Source of the DNA: an uncultured Chlorobiota bacterium | GTDB lineage: Bacteria; Bacteroidota; Bacteroidia; Bacteroidales; JAADGE01 | Length of the DNA stretch: 33,252 nt | Assembly (NCBI GenBank): GCA_947311255.1 | Contig: CAMZKL010000049.1 | Coordinates: forward strand, 1-33,252 | Reading direction: 5' to 3' | Shown: piece after piece, positions 14,694-23,234 of the stretch | Layout of the letters: every line of letters begins with the position of its first letter | How positions within the stretch are numbered: the first letter of the stretch is position 1 | The notes under the pieces: model-generated | The model's input: the letters and a program-made list of their open reading frames with translations, nothing else | Databases searched by the model: none | Told to the model about the DNA's origin: nothing | Program-made: the position numbers and the translations under genes

Positions 14694-14725
14694 TTTAGGC
14701 AATCAAAATAGACTTTCTATATTTA
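14694..14725 (+). promoter_or_regulatory. Candidate promoter of the metallophosphoesterase gene
   Basis: TTTA (14694-14697) and TATATTTA (14718-14725) are separated by 20 bp. This is a one-mismatch match for each element to TTTG / TAnnTTTG. The predicted start is near 14732, about 19 nt before the ATG at 14751. Confidence 0.4.
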
Positions 14726-14750
14726 CGGAAAAATTAAAACTATATAAAAA

Positions 14751-16637
14751 ATGAAACTATTAAGTTCAATAATAATTATTTGCATATCAGCAATTAGTTA
14801 TGCACAAAAACAAGTCCCTAGTATTTATTCAAACATTCATTATAATAAAGACGGGAAATTATATTACGAAGATCAAGAAAAAAAGTATTATGAACAAATT
14901 TACAATTCTTTTTTAACACTTGAAAACATACAAGGGAATCCACAAGGAACAGAAAAAGGAATTTCTTTTAGTTTTGGAACTGATTTTTTAAAAGGGAAAT
15001 TATACTATGGATTAATAAATTATTCAGATTCTAAACACCCCATGCCTGTTTGGTTTAAAAAAACTGAAAAAATTAATGGAGGAAAAGCAGAAATTAACAT
15101 TCAAAAAAGACTTTCTGGTATTTATGATATGTCTGGTTGGGAAAAGTCAGGATATGGAACATTGGGATACAGAGTATCTAATAAAAAAGGAGAATTACTG
15201 TATGATGGGATTATTTCTTTTGAAAAAACTAAAACAGGGTTTAAAATTATACCTACCATAACAGAAGGCCCTTTTATAAATTTATTAACAGAAAATAGTG
15301 TAACAATTTCTTTTGAAACTAATTTTAAAATTAAAACTAGTATTTCTGTCGGTGGAAAACTTTTCACTGATATTAAAGAATGTAAACATCATGAAATTTT
15401 AATATCTAAGTTAAAACCTTCAACTGAATATTCATACAAAATTAAGTATGGAAATTTATTTCAAGAGTACAAATTTAAAACCGCACCAAACAAAGGTACT
15501 AGAAAACCTTTTGTTTTTGCCTACTCTAGTGATTCTCGTGCAGGATCAGGCGGAGGTGAGCATAATTTATATGGAACAAATATGTACATAATGAAAAAGA
15601 TATCTGCATTAGCAAATTATAAAGATGTTGCTTTTATGCAATTTACAGGAGATTTTATTAACGGCTATGCTATTAACAAAGGAGATATTATGTTGCAATA
15701 TGCAAATTGGAAAAGATCAGTTCAAGCATTTGGAGGCTATTTTCCAATTATTGTTGCACCTGGAAATCATGAAGCAATAGGAAAAGTTTTTATTAATAAA
15801 AAAGGGGAAAGTAAAGCATTTATTGATGGTTTTCCTTTTGAAACAGAATCTGCAGCAGCAATATTTGAAAAAGAATTTGTAAACCCACAAAATGGACCTG
15901 TTAGTGAAGACGGTGCTTATTATGACCCAAACCCCAACAAAATTAATTTTCCTCCTTACGATGAAACTGTTTTTTATTATACATACGATAATGTTGCAAT
16001 GATAGTTCTAAACTCAGATTATTGGTATGCCCCATCTTTGAGTGAGAACAATAAAACAGGAGGAAATTTACACGCTTATTTAATGGACGAACAGATAAAA
16101 TGGTTAGAAAAAACAGTAAAGATGTTTGAAAAAGACAAGGATATTGATCATATTTTTATTAGTCAGCACTCTCCTGCATTTCCAAATGGCGGACATATTG
16201 AAGATGCAATGTGGTACAAAGGAGACAATAAATACAGACCTTATGTTGCCGGAAAACCAGTAAAAAAAGGCATTATTGAAAGGCGTGATGAGTATTTGGA
16301 TATTTTGATAAATAAAAGTACAAAAGTTGTCGCAATGTTAACAGGTGATGAACATAACTACAACAAAGTAAAAATAAGCCCTGATGTTAATATTTATCCC
16401 GAAAATTATAATTTTAAAAAAATAAAAAGAAACAGAACAATTTGGCAAATTAATAATGGGGCAGCAGGAGCTCCATATTATGCACAAGAAAAAAATGTCC
16501 CTTGGACAAAAGCAACAAGCGGGTTTACAACCCAAAATGCTTTGGTTTTTATTTATGTTGACGGAAAAAACGTAAGAGTTGAAGTTATAAACCCCGATAC
16601 TTTGGAACTTATTGAGGAGTATGTTTTGAAGAATTAA
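14751..16637 (+). CDS. Secreted calcineurin-like metallophosphoesterase with Fn3/purple-acid-phosphatase-type N-terminus
   Basis: A 628-aa exported protein with signal peptide MKLLSSIIIICISAISYAQ. An N-terminal beta-rich part is followed by a fibronectin-III-like module (about 175-245, with LKPSTEYSYKIKYG), as in purple acid phosphatases. The catalytic domain shows the five metallophosphoesterase blocks: SSDSRAG near 259, FTGDFING near 297, APGNHEAIG near 335, ISQHSPAFPNGGH near 470 and LTGDEHNY near 530. The first block has D-S-R in place of the usual D-x-H. The protein has no obvious T9SS tail and ends IEEYVLKN, so it may stay periplasmic. It likely releases phosphate from organic esters. 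RecJ follows after 23 bp. Confidence 0.85.
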   Translation: MKLLSSIIIICISAISYAQKQVPSIYSNIHYNKDGKLYYEDQEKKYYEQIYNSFLTLENIQGNPQGTEKGISFSFGTDFLKGKLYYGLINYSDSKHPMPVWFKKTEKINGGKAEINIQKRLSGIYDMSGWEKSGYGTLGYRVSNKKGELLYDGIISFEKTKTGFKIIPTITEGPFINLLTENSVTISFETNFKIKTSISVGGKLFTDIKECKHHEILISKLKPSTEYSYKIKYGNLFQEYKFKTAPNKGTRKPFVFAYSSDSRAGSGGGEHNLYGTNMYIMKKISALANYKDVAFMQFTGDFINGYAINKGDIMLQYANWKRSVQAFGGYFPIIVAPGNHEAIGKVFINKKGESKAFIDGFPFETESAAAIFEKEFVNPQNGPVSEDGAYYDPNPNKINFPPYDETVFYYTYDNVAMIVLNSDYWYAPSLSENNKTGGNLHAYLMDEQIKWLEKTVKMFEKDKDIDHIFISQHSPAFPNGGHIEDAMWYKGDNKYRPYVAGKPVKKGIIERRDEYLDILINKSTKVVAMLTGDEHNYNKVKISPDVNIYPENYNFKKIKRNRTIWQINNGAAGAPYYAQEKNVPWTKATSGFTTQNALVFIYVDGKNVRVEVINPDTLELIEEYVLKN

Positions 16638-16660
16638 AAAATGATGTAATGATATAATTA

Positions 16661-18379
16661 ATGAAAAAGAAAATAATTATAAACCCTTCGGGAGATAAAG
16701 AAATAATAAAGCATCTGCAAGAGGTTTTAAATATTAATGAAACACTTGCAAACCTGCTAGCTCAAAGAGATATTAAAACTTTTGATGAAGCTAAAACTTA
16801 TTTTCGCCCTTCATTAGACCAGCTTCATGACCCTTTTTTAATGACCGACATGGACAAAGCAGTTGAACGTCTTGAAAAAGCACTCTCAAATAATGAGAAA
16901 ATACTAATTTATGGAGATTATGATGTTGACGGAACAACATCAGTTGCTCTTGTATATTCTTTTCTAAAAAAATATACTGAGAACATAGACTTTTATATTC
17001 CTGACAGATACATTGAAGGTTATGGAATTTCAAAACAAGGAATAGACTTTGCATCAGAAAATAATTTCAGTTTAATTATTGCTTTGGATTGCGGAATAAA
17101 AGCAGTTGAAAAAATTAACTATGCAAACCAAAAAAAAGTAGATTTTATAATTTGCGACCATCACACACCTGGCAATAAAGTTCCTAGTGCATATGCTGTG
17201 CTTGATCCAAAAAGAGAAGACTGTTTCTACCCAGACAAAAATTTATCTGGTTGCGGTGTAGGTTTTAAATTTATGCAAGCATTTTCAAACAGAAAAAATA
17301 TTGATTTTTCAGAACTTATGGAACTAATTGATTTAGTTGCAGTTAGCATTGCATCAGACATAGTTCCTGTTACTGGCGAGAATAGAATATTAGCATATTT
17401 CGGACTAAAAAAATTAAATAATAACCCAATTAAAGGTCTTGAAATAATAAAACGAATTTCGAGAGTTAAAGGAAAAGGAATGACAATTTCAGATTGTGTT
17501 TTTAAAATTGGACCAAGAATAAATGCTGCCGGGAGAATAAAATCCGGTTCAGACGCTGTTCGTCTTTTAGTTGAAGCCGACAATAAACTTGCAACAGAGA
17601 TTGCTCAGCAAATTGATGTTTACAATACCGAAAGAAAAAACCTTGACAGAGACATTACTCATGAAGCACTCCGAACAATTGGAAATAATCCAGATTTACG
17701 AAACAAAAAATCAACAGTTTTATATGATAAAAATTGGCACAAAGGAGTTGTTGGAATTGTTGCATCACGTGTAACGGAAACTTATTACAGACCTACAATT
17801 ATTTTAACAGAATCTAATGGATATGCGACTGGTTCTGCTCGTTCTGTATCCGATTTTAACATTTATAATGCAATTAATTCTTGCAATCATTTATTAGTAA
17901 ATTTTGGAGGGCATAAATTTGCAGCCGGCTTAACAATTAAGATAGAAGATTTAGAAGAATTCTCAGATTGTTTTGAAAAATACGTTTCTGAACATATTAC
18001 AGAAGCACAACTAACACCGGTTGTTAAGGTTGATTCTGAATTAAATTTCTCGGATATTGATAGAAAATTTTTCAGTATTATGTCTCAAATGGCACCTTTC
18101 GGTCCGGGAAACATGTCGCCAACTTTTTTGACCACAGGAATTTCTGATGCCGGAGGCACACGACAAGTTGGTGCAAACAAAGAGCATTTAAAATTAGAAA
18201 TGGCAGACAAAGAGGGAGTTATAATGCCTGGCATTGCTTTTTCAATGGCTCCTGACTATTTTAAACCAATTGCGAACAAAGAAAGATTTTCTGTTTGTTA
18301 TTCAATTGACAAAAATGAATTTAGAGGAAATGTAACTATTCAATTAAGAGTGAAAGAGATTATTTTAGAGAATTTATAA
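16661..18379 (+). CDS. recJ: Single-stranded-DNA-specific exonuclease RecJ
   Basis: A 572-aa 5'-3' single-strand DNA exonuclease acting in recombination and mismatch or base-excision repair. The DHH phosphoesterase domain has YGDYDVDGTTS (from residue 84), IIALDCGIKA, ICDHHTPG near 163 and LVAVSIASDIVPVTGENR. The DHHA1 domain has GGHKFAAGLTI near 416. A C-terminal OB-like domain completes the usual length. All metal-ligand aspartates and histidines seem intact. Its stop codon is one base before the GTG start of the next gene. Confidence 0.96.
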   Translation: MKKKIIINPSGDKEIIKHLQEVLNINETLANLLAQRDIKTFDEAKTYFRPSLDQLHDPFLMTDMDKAVERLEKALSNNEKILIYGDYDVDGTTSVALVYSFLKKYTENIDFYIPDRYIEGYGISKQGIDFASENNFSLIIALDCGIKAVEKINYANQKKVDFIICDHHTPGNKVPSAYAVLDPKREDCFYPDKNLSGCGVGFKFMQAFSNRKNIDFSELMELIDLVAVSIASDIVPVTGENRILAYFGLKKLNNNPIKGLEIIKRISRVKGKGMTISDCVFKIGPRINAAGRIKSGSDAVRLLVEADNKLATEIAQQIDVYNTERKNLDRDITHEALRTIGNNPDLRNKKSTVLYDKNWHKGVVGIVASRVTETYYRPTIILTESNGYATGSARSVSDFNIYNAINSCNHLLVNFGGHKFAAGLTIKIEDLEEFSDCFEKYVSEHITEAQLTPVVKVDSELNFSDIDRKFFSIMSQMAPFGPGNMSPTFLTTGISDAGGTRQVGANKEHLKLEMADKEGVIMPGIAFSMAPDYFKPIANKERFSVCYSIDKNEFRGNVTIQLRVKEIILENL

Positions 18380-18380
18380 A

Positions 18381-19322
18381 GTGAATACAACTAAAAAAAT
18401 ACTTATTAACTTTATAAAAATTGCAATAGCATTTTTATCATTTTTTTATATTTTCTTAAAATTAAAGCAATATAAAGCAGTAGATTTCCATTTTGAATTT
18501 AGTGAAACATTCAACTTTTTTTTTCTTGGAATTGCAATTTTATTAATGCCTTTAAATTGGAGTATTGAAGCAAAGAAATGGAAGTTTCTGACAAAAACAA
18601 TTGAAACGATTTCGTTCTCTACTTCCATTAAAGCTGTTTTATCAGGAATTACATTTGCAATTTTTACACCCAACAGAATTGGAGAATTAGCTGGTAGAAT
18701 TTTTGTTCTTAAAAAAAAAAATAGAGCAAAGGGAATTTTTGCAACAGCAATAGGAAGTCTAAGCCAACTGATAATCACAATTATTTCTGGAATAGTTTTC
18801 CTCTTTTTATTTAAAATAAATCTGCAAAACATAAACTCAAACACATTAATTTTTGTAAAATACTTTTCAATTTTTATACTAATATTAGGATTTCTCATTC
18901 TTTTTAATTTAAAATTGCTAGTAAAATTTTTAAATTCATTCAAAATATCAAAAAAATATATTGATTCAATTGAGATTTTATCTTCATACAAAAAAGAAGA
19001 ATTATTCCAAGTTTTAGGATATAGTTTTTTGCGATATGCTGTTTTTACTTTTCAATATTTTTTATTGCTTTTGTTTTTCAATGTAGAAATTAGTTATTTT
19101 AATGCCATATTGAGCATAGCTCTAACATATTTTGCAAGTTCTGTTATTCCTACTTTTACTTTTACTGAAATTGGAATTAGAGGAACAGCAGCAATTTTTT
19201 TTATAGGTTTTTTTTCAACAAACATTTCAGGAATTATTTCGGCAACCGCATTACTTTGGATTATTAATTTAGCTTTGCCGGCTATTATTGGTTCCTATAT
19301 TTTTTATAGAACCAAAATATAG
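18381..19322 (+). CDS. UPF0104/AglD-like integral membrane protein (flippase-type)
   Basis: A 313-aa membrane protein with about eight hydrophobic helices. Conserved features of the UPF0104/lysylphosphatidylglycerol-synthase-TM family are visible: NWSIEAKKWKFL, TPNRIGELAGRIFVLKKKNR and, near the end, PTFTFTEIGIRGTAAIFFIG. Family members are thought to move or modify lipid-linked substrates; no catalytic MprF domain is present. The start is GTG at 18381, one base after the recJ stop, which argues for translational coupling with recJ. Confidence 0.82.
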   Translation: MNTTKKILINFIKIAIAFLSFFYIFLKLKQYKAVDFHFEFSETFNFFFLGIAILLMPLNWSIEAKKWKFLTKTIETISFSTSIKAVLSGITFAIFTPNRIGELAGRIFVLKKKNRAKGIFATAIGSLSQLIITIISGIVFLFLFKINLQNINSNTLIFVKYFSIFILILGFLILFNLKLLVKFLNSFKISKKYIDSIEILSSYKKEELFQVLGYSFLRYAVFTFQYFLLLLFFNVEISYFNAILSIALTYFASSVIPTFTFTEIGIRGTAAIFFIGFFSTNISGIISATALLWIINLALPAIIGSYIFYRTKI

Positions 19323-19391
19323 CTAACTATTAATTTAATAAAGATTGTAATAATCATCAGTACAAAAACCGATGACAGAGTCTTAAAAAAA

Positions 19392-20132
19392 ATGAAAAAC
19401 ATTTTTAACATATTAAAATATAAAACTTTATCTTCAACAAATAATAAAGCAAAAGAATTATTGCAAAAAAATGATTCTATTAATTTTACTGTTGTTGTGG
19501 CTGATGAACAGAGCAAAGGCAGAGGGCAAAGAAAAAACACTTGGCACAGTAGAACTGGCAAGAACCTAACATTCAGCATTATAACAAAGCCAATATTTTT
19601 ACCTGCAACAAAACAGTTTTATTTATCAAAAGTTATTTCTTTGGGAATAATTGATTATTTGAATTCAAGAAAAAAAGGTTTTAAAATAAAATGGCCTAAT
19701 GATATTTACTATAAAGATATGAAAATATGTGGCATTCTTATTGAAAACTCACTCTCGGGTTCAACTATAAAAAATTCTGTTATAGGTATTGGATTAAACA
19801 TTAATCAAAAAAAATTTCCGGATTATTTGCCTGATGCTATTTCTCTTTTTAATATAAAAAATAAAGAATTTAATTTAGAAACAGAACTTCAAATATTATT
19901 AAGATTAATTTACAATAAATATGAACTCCTACAAAAACAAAAATATACTGAAATAGATAGTTTATATCATAAATATTTGTACCTAATAAATACAAATTCA
20001 AATTTCAAAGACATAACGGGAAATTTTAAAGGAAAAATTAAAGGAACTTTACCCGAAGGAAAATTAGTTATTGAAACTTTAAATAATGAAATTAAAACTT
20101 ATGATTTTAAAGAAGTTGAATTCATAAATTAA
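19392..20132 (+). CDS. birA: Biotin--[acetyl-CoA-carboxylase] ligase
   Basis: A 246-aa ligase that activates biotin with ATP and transfers it to carboxylase carrier proteins. Motifs are LSSTNNKAKELL, the biotinyl-AMP loop KGRGQRKNTWHS (near residue 41), IKWPNDIYYKDMKICGILIEN with the conserved Lys, and GIGLNINQ. There is no N-terminal helix-turn-helix, so this is a class I enzyme without a repressor function. The C-terminal SH3-like domain is present (GNFKGKIKGTLPEGKLVIE). The last four bases overlap the end of the convergent HNH endonuclease gene. Confidence 0.92.
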   Translation: MKNIFNILKYKTLSSTNNKAKELLQKNDSINFTVVVADEQSKGRGQRKNTWHSRTGKNLTFSIITKPIFLPATKQFYLSKVISLGIIDYLNSRKKGFKIKWPNDIYYKDMKICGILIENSLSGSTIKNSVIGIGLNINQKKFPDYLPDAISLFNIKNKEFNLETELQILLRLIYNKYELLQKQKYTEIDSLYHKYLYLINTNSNFKDITGNFKGKIKGTLPEGKLVIETLNNEIKTYDFKEVEFIN

Positions 20133-20680
20133 ATCTTTACATGTCCCCAGTTTTCTCCGCTTTTTATTCTATATAATTGCATTTCTGAAATACCAAATCG
20201 TTTTGCAATTAATTTCATTCTTGTTTTTCTATTTGGATCAAAAATTATTTTTTTTATAATCCTAACTTGACCTTCATTAAGTTTAGAATATGTTCTCCTA
20301 TATCCATTATTAACAAATTGAGAGTTAGAAAATTGATGTTTTTCTTTTTCTTTTTTTGTTGCCCATGCCAAATTATAAATTCTATTATCCAGCTTATCAT
20401 AATTCAAATGTATAACATAAATTTGGTCTTCACTATCTTTTGGGATAAAAGCTTCGGCAACTAATTTATGAATATAACGAGCTGTTCGTTTACCATTTTT
20501 TTGAATTAAAGATAACCGTAAATAGCCATGTAAAGGGTGCAGTTTAATCAACTTCCCATCTTCAAATTGCTTAAAACTTTTTACTCTTCCGTAATTTGAA
20601 ATTTTATAAATTTCTCGTTCCGATATGTTATCTGGAAAAATAATATCTTTCCATTTTTCAAATATATAATCTCCTTTCAT
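20129..20680 (-). CDS. Free-standing NUMOD4/HNH endonuclease (homing type)
   Basis: A 183-aa protein with a NUMOD4 module (EKWKDIIFPDN, YKISNYGRVKSFKQF), then an HNH_3 nuclease core: RYIHKLVAEAFIPKD, VIHLNYDKLDNRIYNLAWAT. A C-terminal DNA-binding helix-turn-helix follows (KLIAKRFGISEMQLYRIKSG). The core has changes around the central motif: the usual VNHIDGNKLNN reads VIHLNYDKLDN, keeping both histidines and an Asn. Such genes are typical of phages and selfish homing elements. It sits exactly between argS and birA, overlapping birA by 4 bp. I use ATG 20680, since the in-frame start at 20728 would run into argS and adds 16 basic residues not seen in the family. Confidence 0.85.
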   Translation of the reverse strand: MKGDYIFEKWKDIIFPDNISEREIYKISNYGRVKSFKQFEDGKLIKLHPLHGYLRLSLIQKNGKRTARYIHKLVAEAFIPKDSEDQIYVIHLNYDKLDNRIYNLAWATKKEKEKHQFSNSQFVNNGYRRTYSKLNEGQVRIIKKIIFDPNRKTRMKLIAKRFGISEMQLYRIKSGENWGHVKI

Positions 20681-20705
20681 TTTTTCTTTACTTTTTTTAA
20701 AAAAT

Positions 20706-22505
20706 CTACATCCTTTCAGGAACTTCAATTCCCATTAAATCTAACGCATTCTTTATAATAATTGCTGTTTTTTCAGATAAACTTAATCTAAATTTCATTA
20801 AATCCTTATTTTCTTCCTTTAAAATTGGTGGTATTTCATGGTAAAAGCGATTAAATTCTTTTGCCAAATCAAAAACATAATTTGCAATAACAGATGGATT
20901 TCGTCTTTTCCCAGCCTCAACAATAACATCTTCAAAATCATAAATTAAATTAAGCAAGGAAAGTTCTGTTTGTTCAAGTTTTTCAGAATTATTATACTTA
21001 TGAATATTTTTAATTCCTAATTCCTTTGCTTTTGCTAGCATTGATTGTATCCGAACATAAGTATATTGAACAAAAGGTCCTGTATTTCCATTAAAATCAA
21101 TAGATTCTTCTGGGTTAAAAGTCATATTCTTTTTTGCATCAACTTTAAGTATAAAATATTTCAATGCCCCCAAAGCAATTTTTCTGAAAATTTCATTTTT
21201 TTCTTCTTTTGAAAAGCTTTCAAGTTTGCCAAGTTCATCCGATTTTTGCTTTGCTGTTTTAATCATTTCATCAACCAAATCATCGGCATCAACAACAGTT
21301 CCCTCTCTTGATTTCATCTTTCCGTCTGGCAATTCAACCATTCCATAAGAAATATGACTTATATTTTTTGCCCAAACGTAACCCAACTTTTCAAGTACAA
21401 TTTTCAAAACCTTAAAATGATAATCTTGCTCATTACCAACGACATAGGCACTTTCATTAAAATTAAAATCTTCGTAACGTAAAATTGCTGTTCCAATATC
21501 TTGGGTCATATAAAGTGCTGTGCCATCTGCACGGAGTAAAACTTTTTCATCAAGTCCATCTTTTGTTAAGTCAATAATTATTGAGCCATCTTCACGTTTT
21601 TGTAACTTGCCATCTTCTAGAGCTTTTAGTATAACATCTTTACCAAGCAAATACGTTTGAGATTCATGATAAACCTTATCAAAACTAACTCCTAGTTTTT
21701 TATATGTTTCATCAAAACCGGCATAAACCCAATTATTCATTGTTTCCCATAAATTGCGTACTTCTGGCTTACCACTCTCCCACTCTTGCAACATTTTTCT
21801 GGCATTTTTCATCCAAAGAGCCTCATTTTTTGCTTCTTTTTCGTCCATACCATTTGCAACAAGTTCTGCAATTTGTTTTTTATATTCTTTATCGAAAGCA
21901 ACATAATAATCGCCAACAAAATGGTCACCTTTCATTTTTACATCATCAGGAGTTTTTCCTCCTGCAAGTTCTTTCCATGCAAGCATCGATTTGCAAATAT
22001 GAATTCCTCGGTCGTTTACAAGGTTTACTTTTATAACTTTGTTGCCGTTTGCTTCCATAATTTTTGCTTCCGACCAACCTAATAAGTTGTTTCTAATATG
22101 CCCAAGATGCAAAGGTTTATTTGTGTTTGGTGAAGAATATTCTATTACAATTTTATTTGAATTTTCTGTAATTTCCTTAAAACCATAATTATCATTGCCT
22201 ATAATTCCATTAAAGAAGTTTTTCCAATAATCATCTGATAATGAAATATTTAAAAAGCCTTTAATTACATTATAAGCCTCAACATCTTGCATATTTTTAA
22301 CAAGAGCATCACCAATTTCTTGTGCTGTAATTTCGGGTGATTTCTTTGAAAACCTAAGAAAAGGAAAGACAACTATTGTAAAATCTCCGTTAAATTCTTT
22401 TCTTGTTTTATTAACTTGAACTTGATTTTCCGGCACATCTGCTCCGTATAATTCTTTTATTATATTTTGAACTTGTTCTGTAAGTATTTTGTTTATTCTT
22501 TGCAT
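20706..22505 (-). CDS. argS: Arginyl-tRNA synthetase
   Basis: A 599-aa class I aminoacyl-tRNA synthetase charging tRNA-Arg. The N-terminal Arg-specific domain runs to about residue 95. The catalytic core has EYSSPNTNKPLHLGHIRNN, with the HIGH-type motif HLGH at 133-136. The KMSKS-like segment GKMKSREGTVV and the C-terminal DALR anticodon-binding domain (QYTYVRIQSML to the end) are in place. Length and motifs are normal for the Bacteroidota enzyme. It follows the vapC-like gene by 21 bp and may be transcribed partly from that operon. Confidence 0.97.
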   Translation of the reverse strand: MQRINKILTEQVQNIIKELYGADVPENQVQVNKTRKEFNGDFTIVVFPFLRFSKKSPEITAQEIGDALVKNMQDVEAYNVIKGFLNISLSDDYWKNFFNGIIGNDNYGFKEITENSNKIVIEYSSPNTNKPLHLGHIRNNLLGWSEAKIMEANGNKVIKVNLVNDRGIHICKSMLAWKELAGGKTPDDVKMKGDHFVGDYYVAFDKEYKKQIAELVANGMDEKEAKNEALWMKNARKMLQEWESGKPEVRNLWETMNNWVYAGFDETYKKLGVSFDKVYHESQTYLLGKDVILKALEDGKLQKREDGSIIIDLTKDGLDEKVLLRADGTALYMTQDIGTAILRYEDFNFNESAYVVGNEQDYHFKVLKIVLEKLGYVWAKNISHISYGMVELPDGKMKSREGTVVDADDLVDEMIKTAKQKSDELGKLESFSKEEKNEIFRKIALGALKYFILKVDAKKNMTFNPEESIDFNGNTGPFVQYTYVRIQSMLAKAKELGIKNIHKYNNSEKLEQTELSLLNLIYDFEDVIVEAGKRRNPSVIANYVFDLAKEFNRFYHEIPPILKEENKDLMKFRLSLSEKTAIIIKNALDLMGIEVPERM

Positions 22506-22526
22506 TCTCTTTTTGTTTCTTTTCTT

Positions 22527-22922
22527 TTAATAAATCTTAAAATCGTGAGTTACCTTTGCAATATTCGTAAAATCATTATCACTATGCAATAAAAATAAAT
22601 TATTTTCAATTGCCGTTTGTGCAGTTAGTAAATCAATTGTGCTTCTAATTGTTATTCCTTGTTTTCTGCATTTGTAATATAATAATGCAGCATCTGAGTA
22701 TGATTTTTTACCTTTTAAAGAATAAAAAAACATATTTGATAAATATTTGTATAAAGATTTGAACTCTTTTTCAGTTGCACTTCCTTGTAATATTTCTTGA
22801 TAAATAAAATTATTTATTCCAAAATGTATTTTCTTAGATATTATATCATCAAATTTAATAGTTGAAAAATTTTCAATACCTTTTAAATAATTTATAAAAA
22901 CAGAAGTATCTACAAGCACCAT
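22527..22922 (-). CDS. PIN-domain ribonuclease toxin (VapC type)
   Basis: A 131-aa PIN-domain protein. The acidic residues of the metal-dependent RNase site are readable: Asp5 (MVLVDTSVFINYLKG), a Glu in YQEILQG, Asp in STIDLLTAQTAIE and Asp in LLHSDNDF. VapC toxins cleave tRNA or rRNA and stop translation. The partner antitoxin is encoded 3 bp upstream. All four sites appear intact, so the toxin is probably active. Confidence 0.9.
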   Translation of the reverse strand: MVLVDTSVFINYLKGIENFSTIKFDDIISKKIHFGINNFIYQEILQGSATEKEFKSLYKYLSNMFFYSLKGKKSYSDAALLYYKCRKQGITIRSTIDLLTAQTAIENNLFLLHSDNDFTNIAKVTHDFKIY

Positions 22923-22925
22923 AAA

Positions 22926-23186
22926 TTAATTTTTACGCATTTCTTTATAATTATAATCTTCTCTAAATTTAATTTTTCCTTTTAAATCGGATATGTTAAT
23001 TTCGTTTGAAATAGTTTTTTTTATGGACGATAGTTGTTTCTGTATTGCACTATACTCATCCAATGAAATAATCACTATTCCAGTATCTTTACCTCTATTA
23101 ATAATAAGAGTTTCAAAATTATTGGTTACTTTATCAAAATAAGTTTTTATATCTTTTCTAAAATCTGAAATTGTTGTTGTAAGCAT
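22926..23186 (-). CDS. Phd/YefM-family antitoxin of the PIN toxin
   Basis: An 86-aa protein beginning MLTTTISDFRKDIKTYFDKV, the characteristic N-terminal DNA-binding fold of Phd/YefM antitoxins, followed by LIINRGKDTGIVIISLDEYS. The charged C-terminal tail (about 55-86) is the likely toxin-wrapping segment. Antitoxins of this kind also repress their own operon. The three regularly spaced GTAC motifs just upstream are the likely operator. Confidence 0.88.
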   Translation of the reverse strand: MLTTTISDFRKDIKTYFDKVTNNFETLIINRGKDTGIVIISLDEYSAIQKQLSSIKKTISNEINISDLKGKIKFREDYNYKEMRKN

Positions 23187-23199
23187 AATATTTATTTTA

Positions 23200-23229
23200 T
23201 GTACATAATTTTGTACAAATATACGTACA
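23200..23229 (-). promoter_or_regulatory. Likely operator/promoter of the toxin-antitoxin operon
   Basis: Three GTAC palindromes begin at 23201, 23213 and 23225, exactly 12 bp apart, about one helical turn each. They are embedded in TGTACA, TTGTACAA and CGTACA. On the minus strand TATATTTG (23223-23216) fits a Bacteroidota -7 box and lies between two of them. Repressor binding would therefore cover the promoter. No clear -33 box was seen. Confidence 0.5.
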
Positions 23230-23234
23230 AATAA

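Noticed and set aside
18446-18991. 181-codon minus-strand reading frame
   Set aside because: It is antisense to the UPF0104 membrane protein and has no recognisable domain; long antisense frames are common opposite AT-rich membrane genes.
19354-19375. Small inverted repeat TCATC...GATGA upstream of birA
   Set aside because: A 5-bp stem with a long loop is expected by chance in AT-rich DNA and fits no known regulatory element.
20681-20728. Longer start for the HNH endonuclease
   Set aside because: It would overlap the argS 3' end by 23 bp and adds basic residues before the NUMOD4 start; ATG 20680 fits better.
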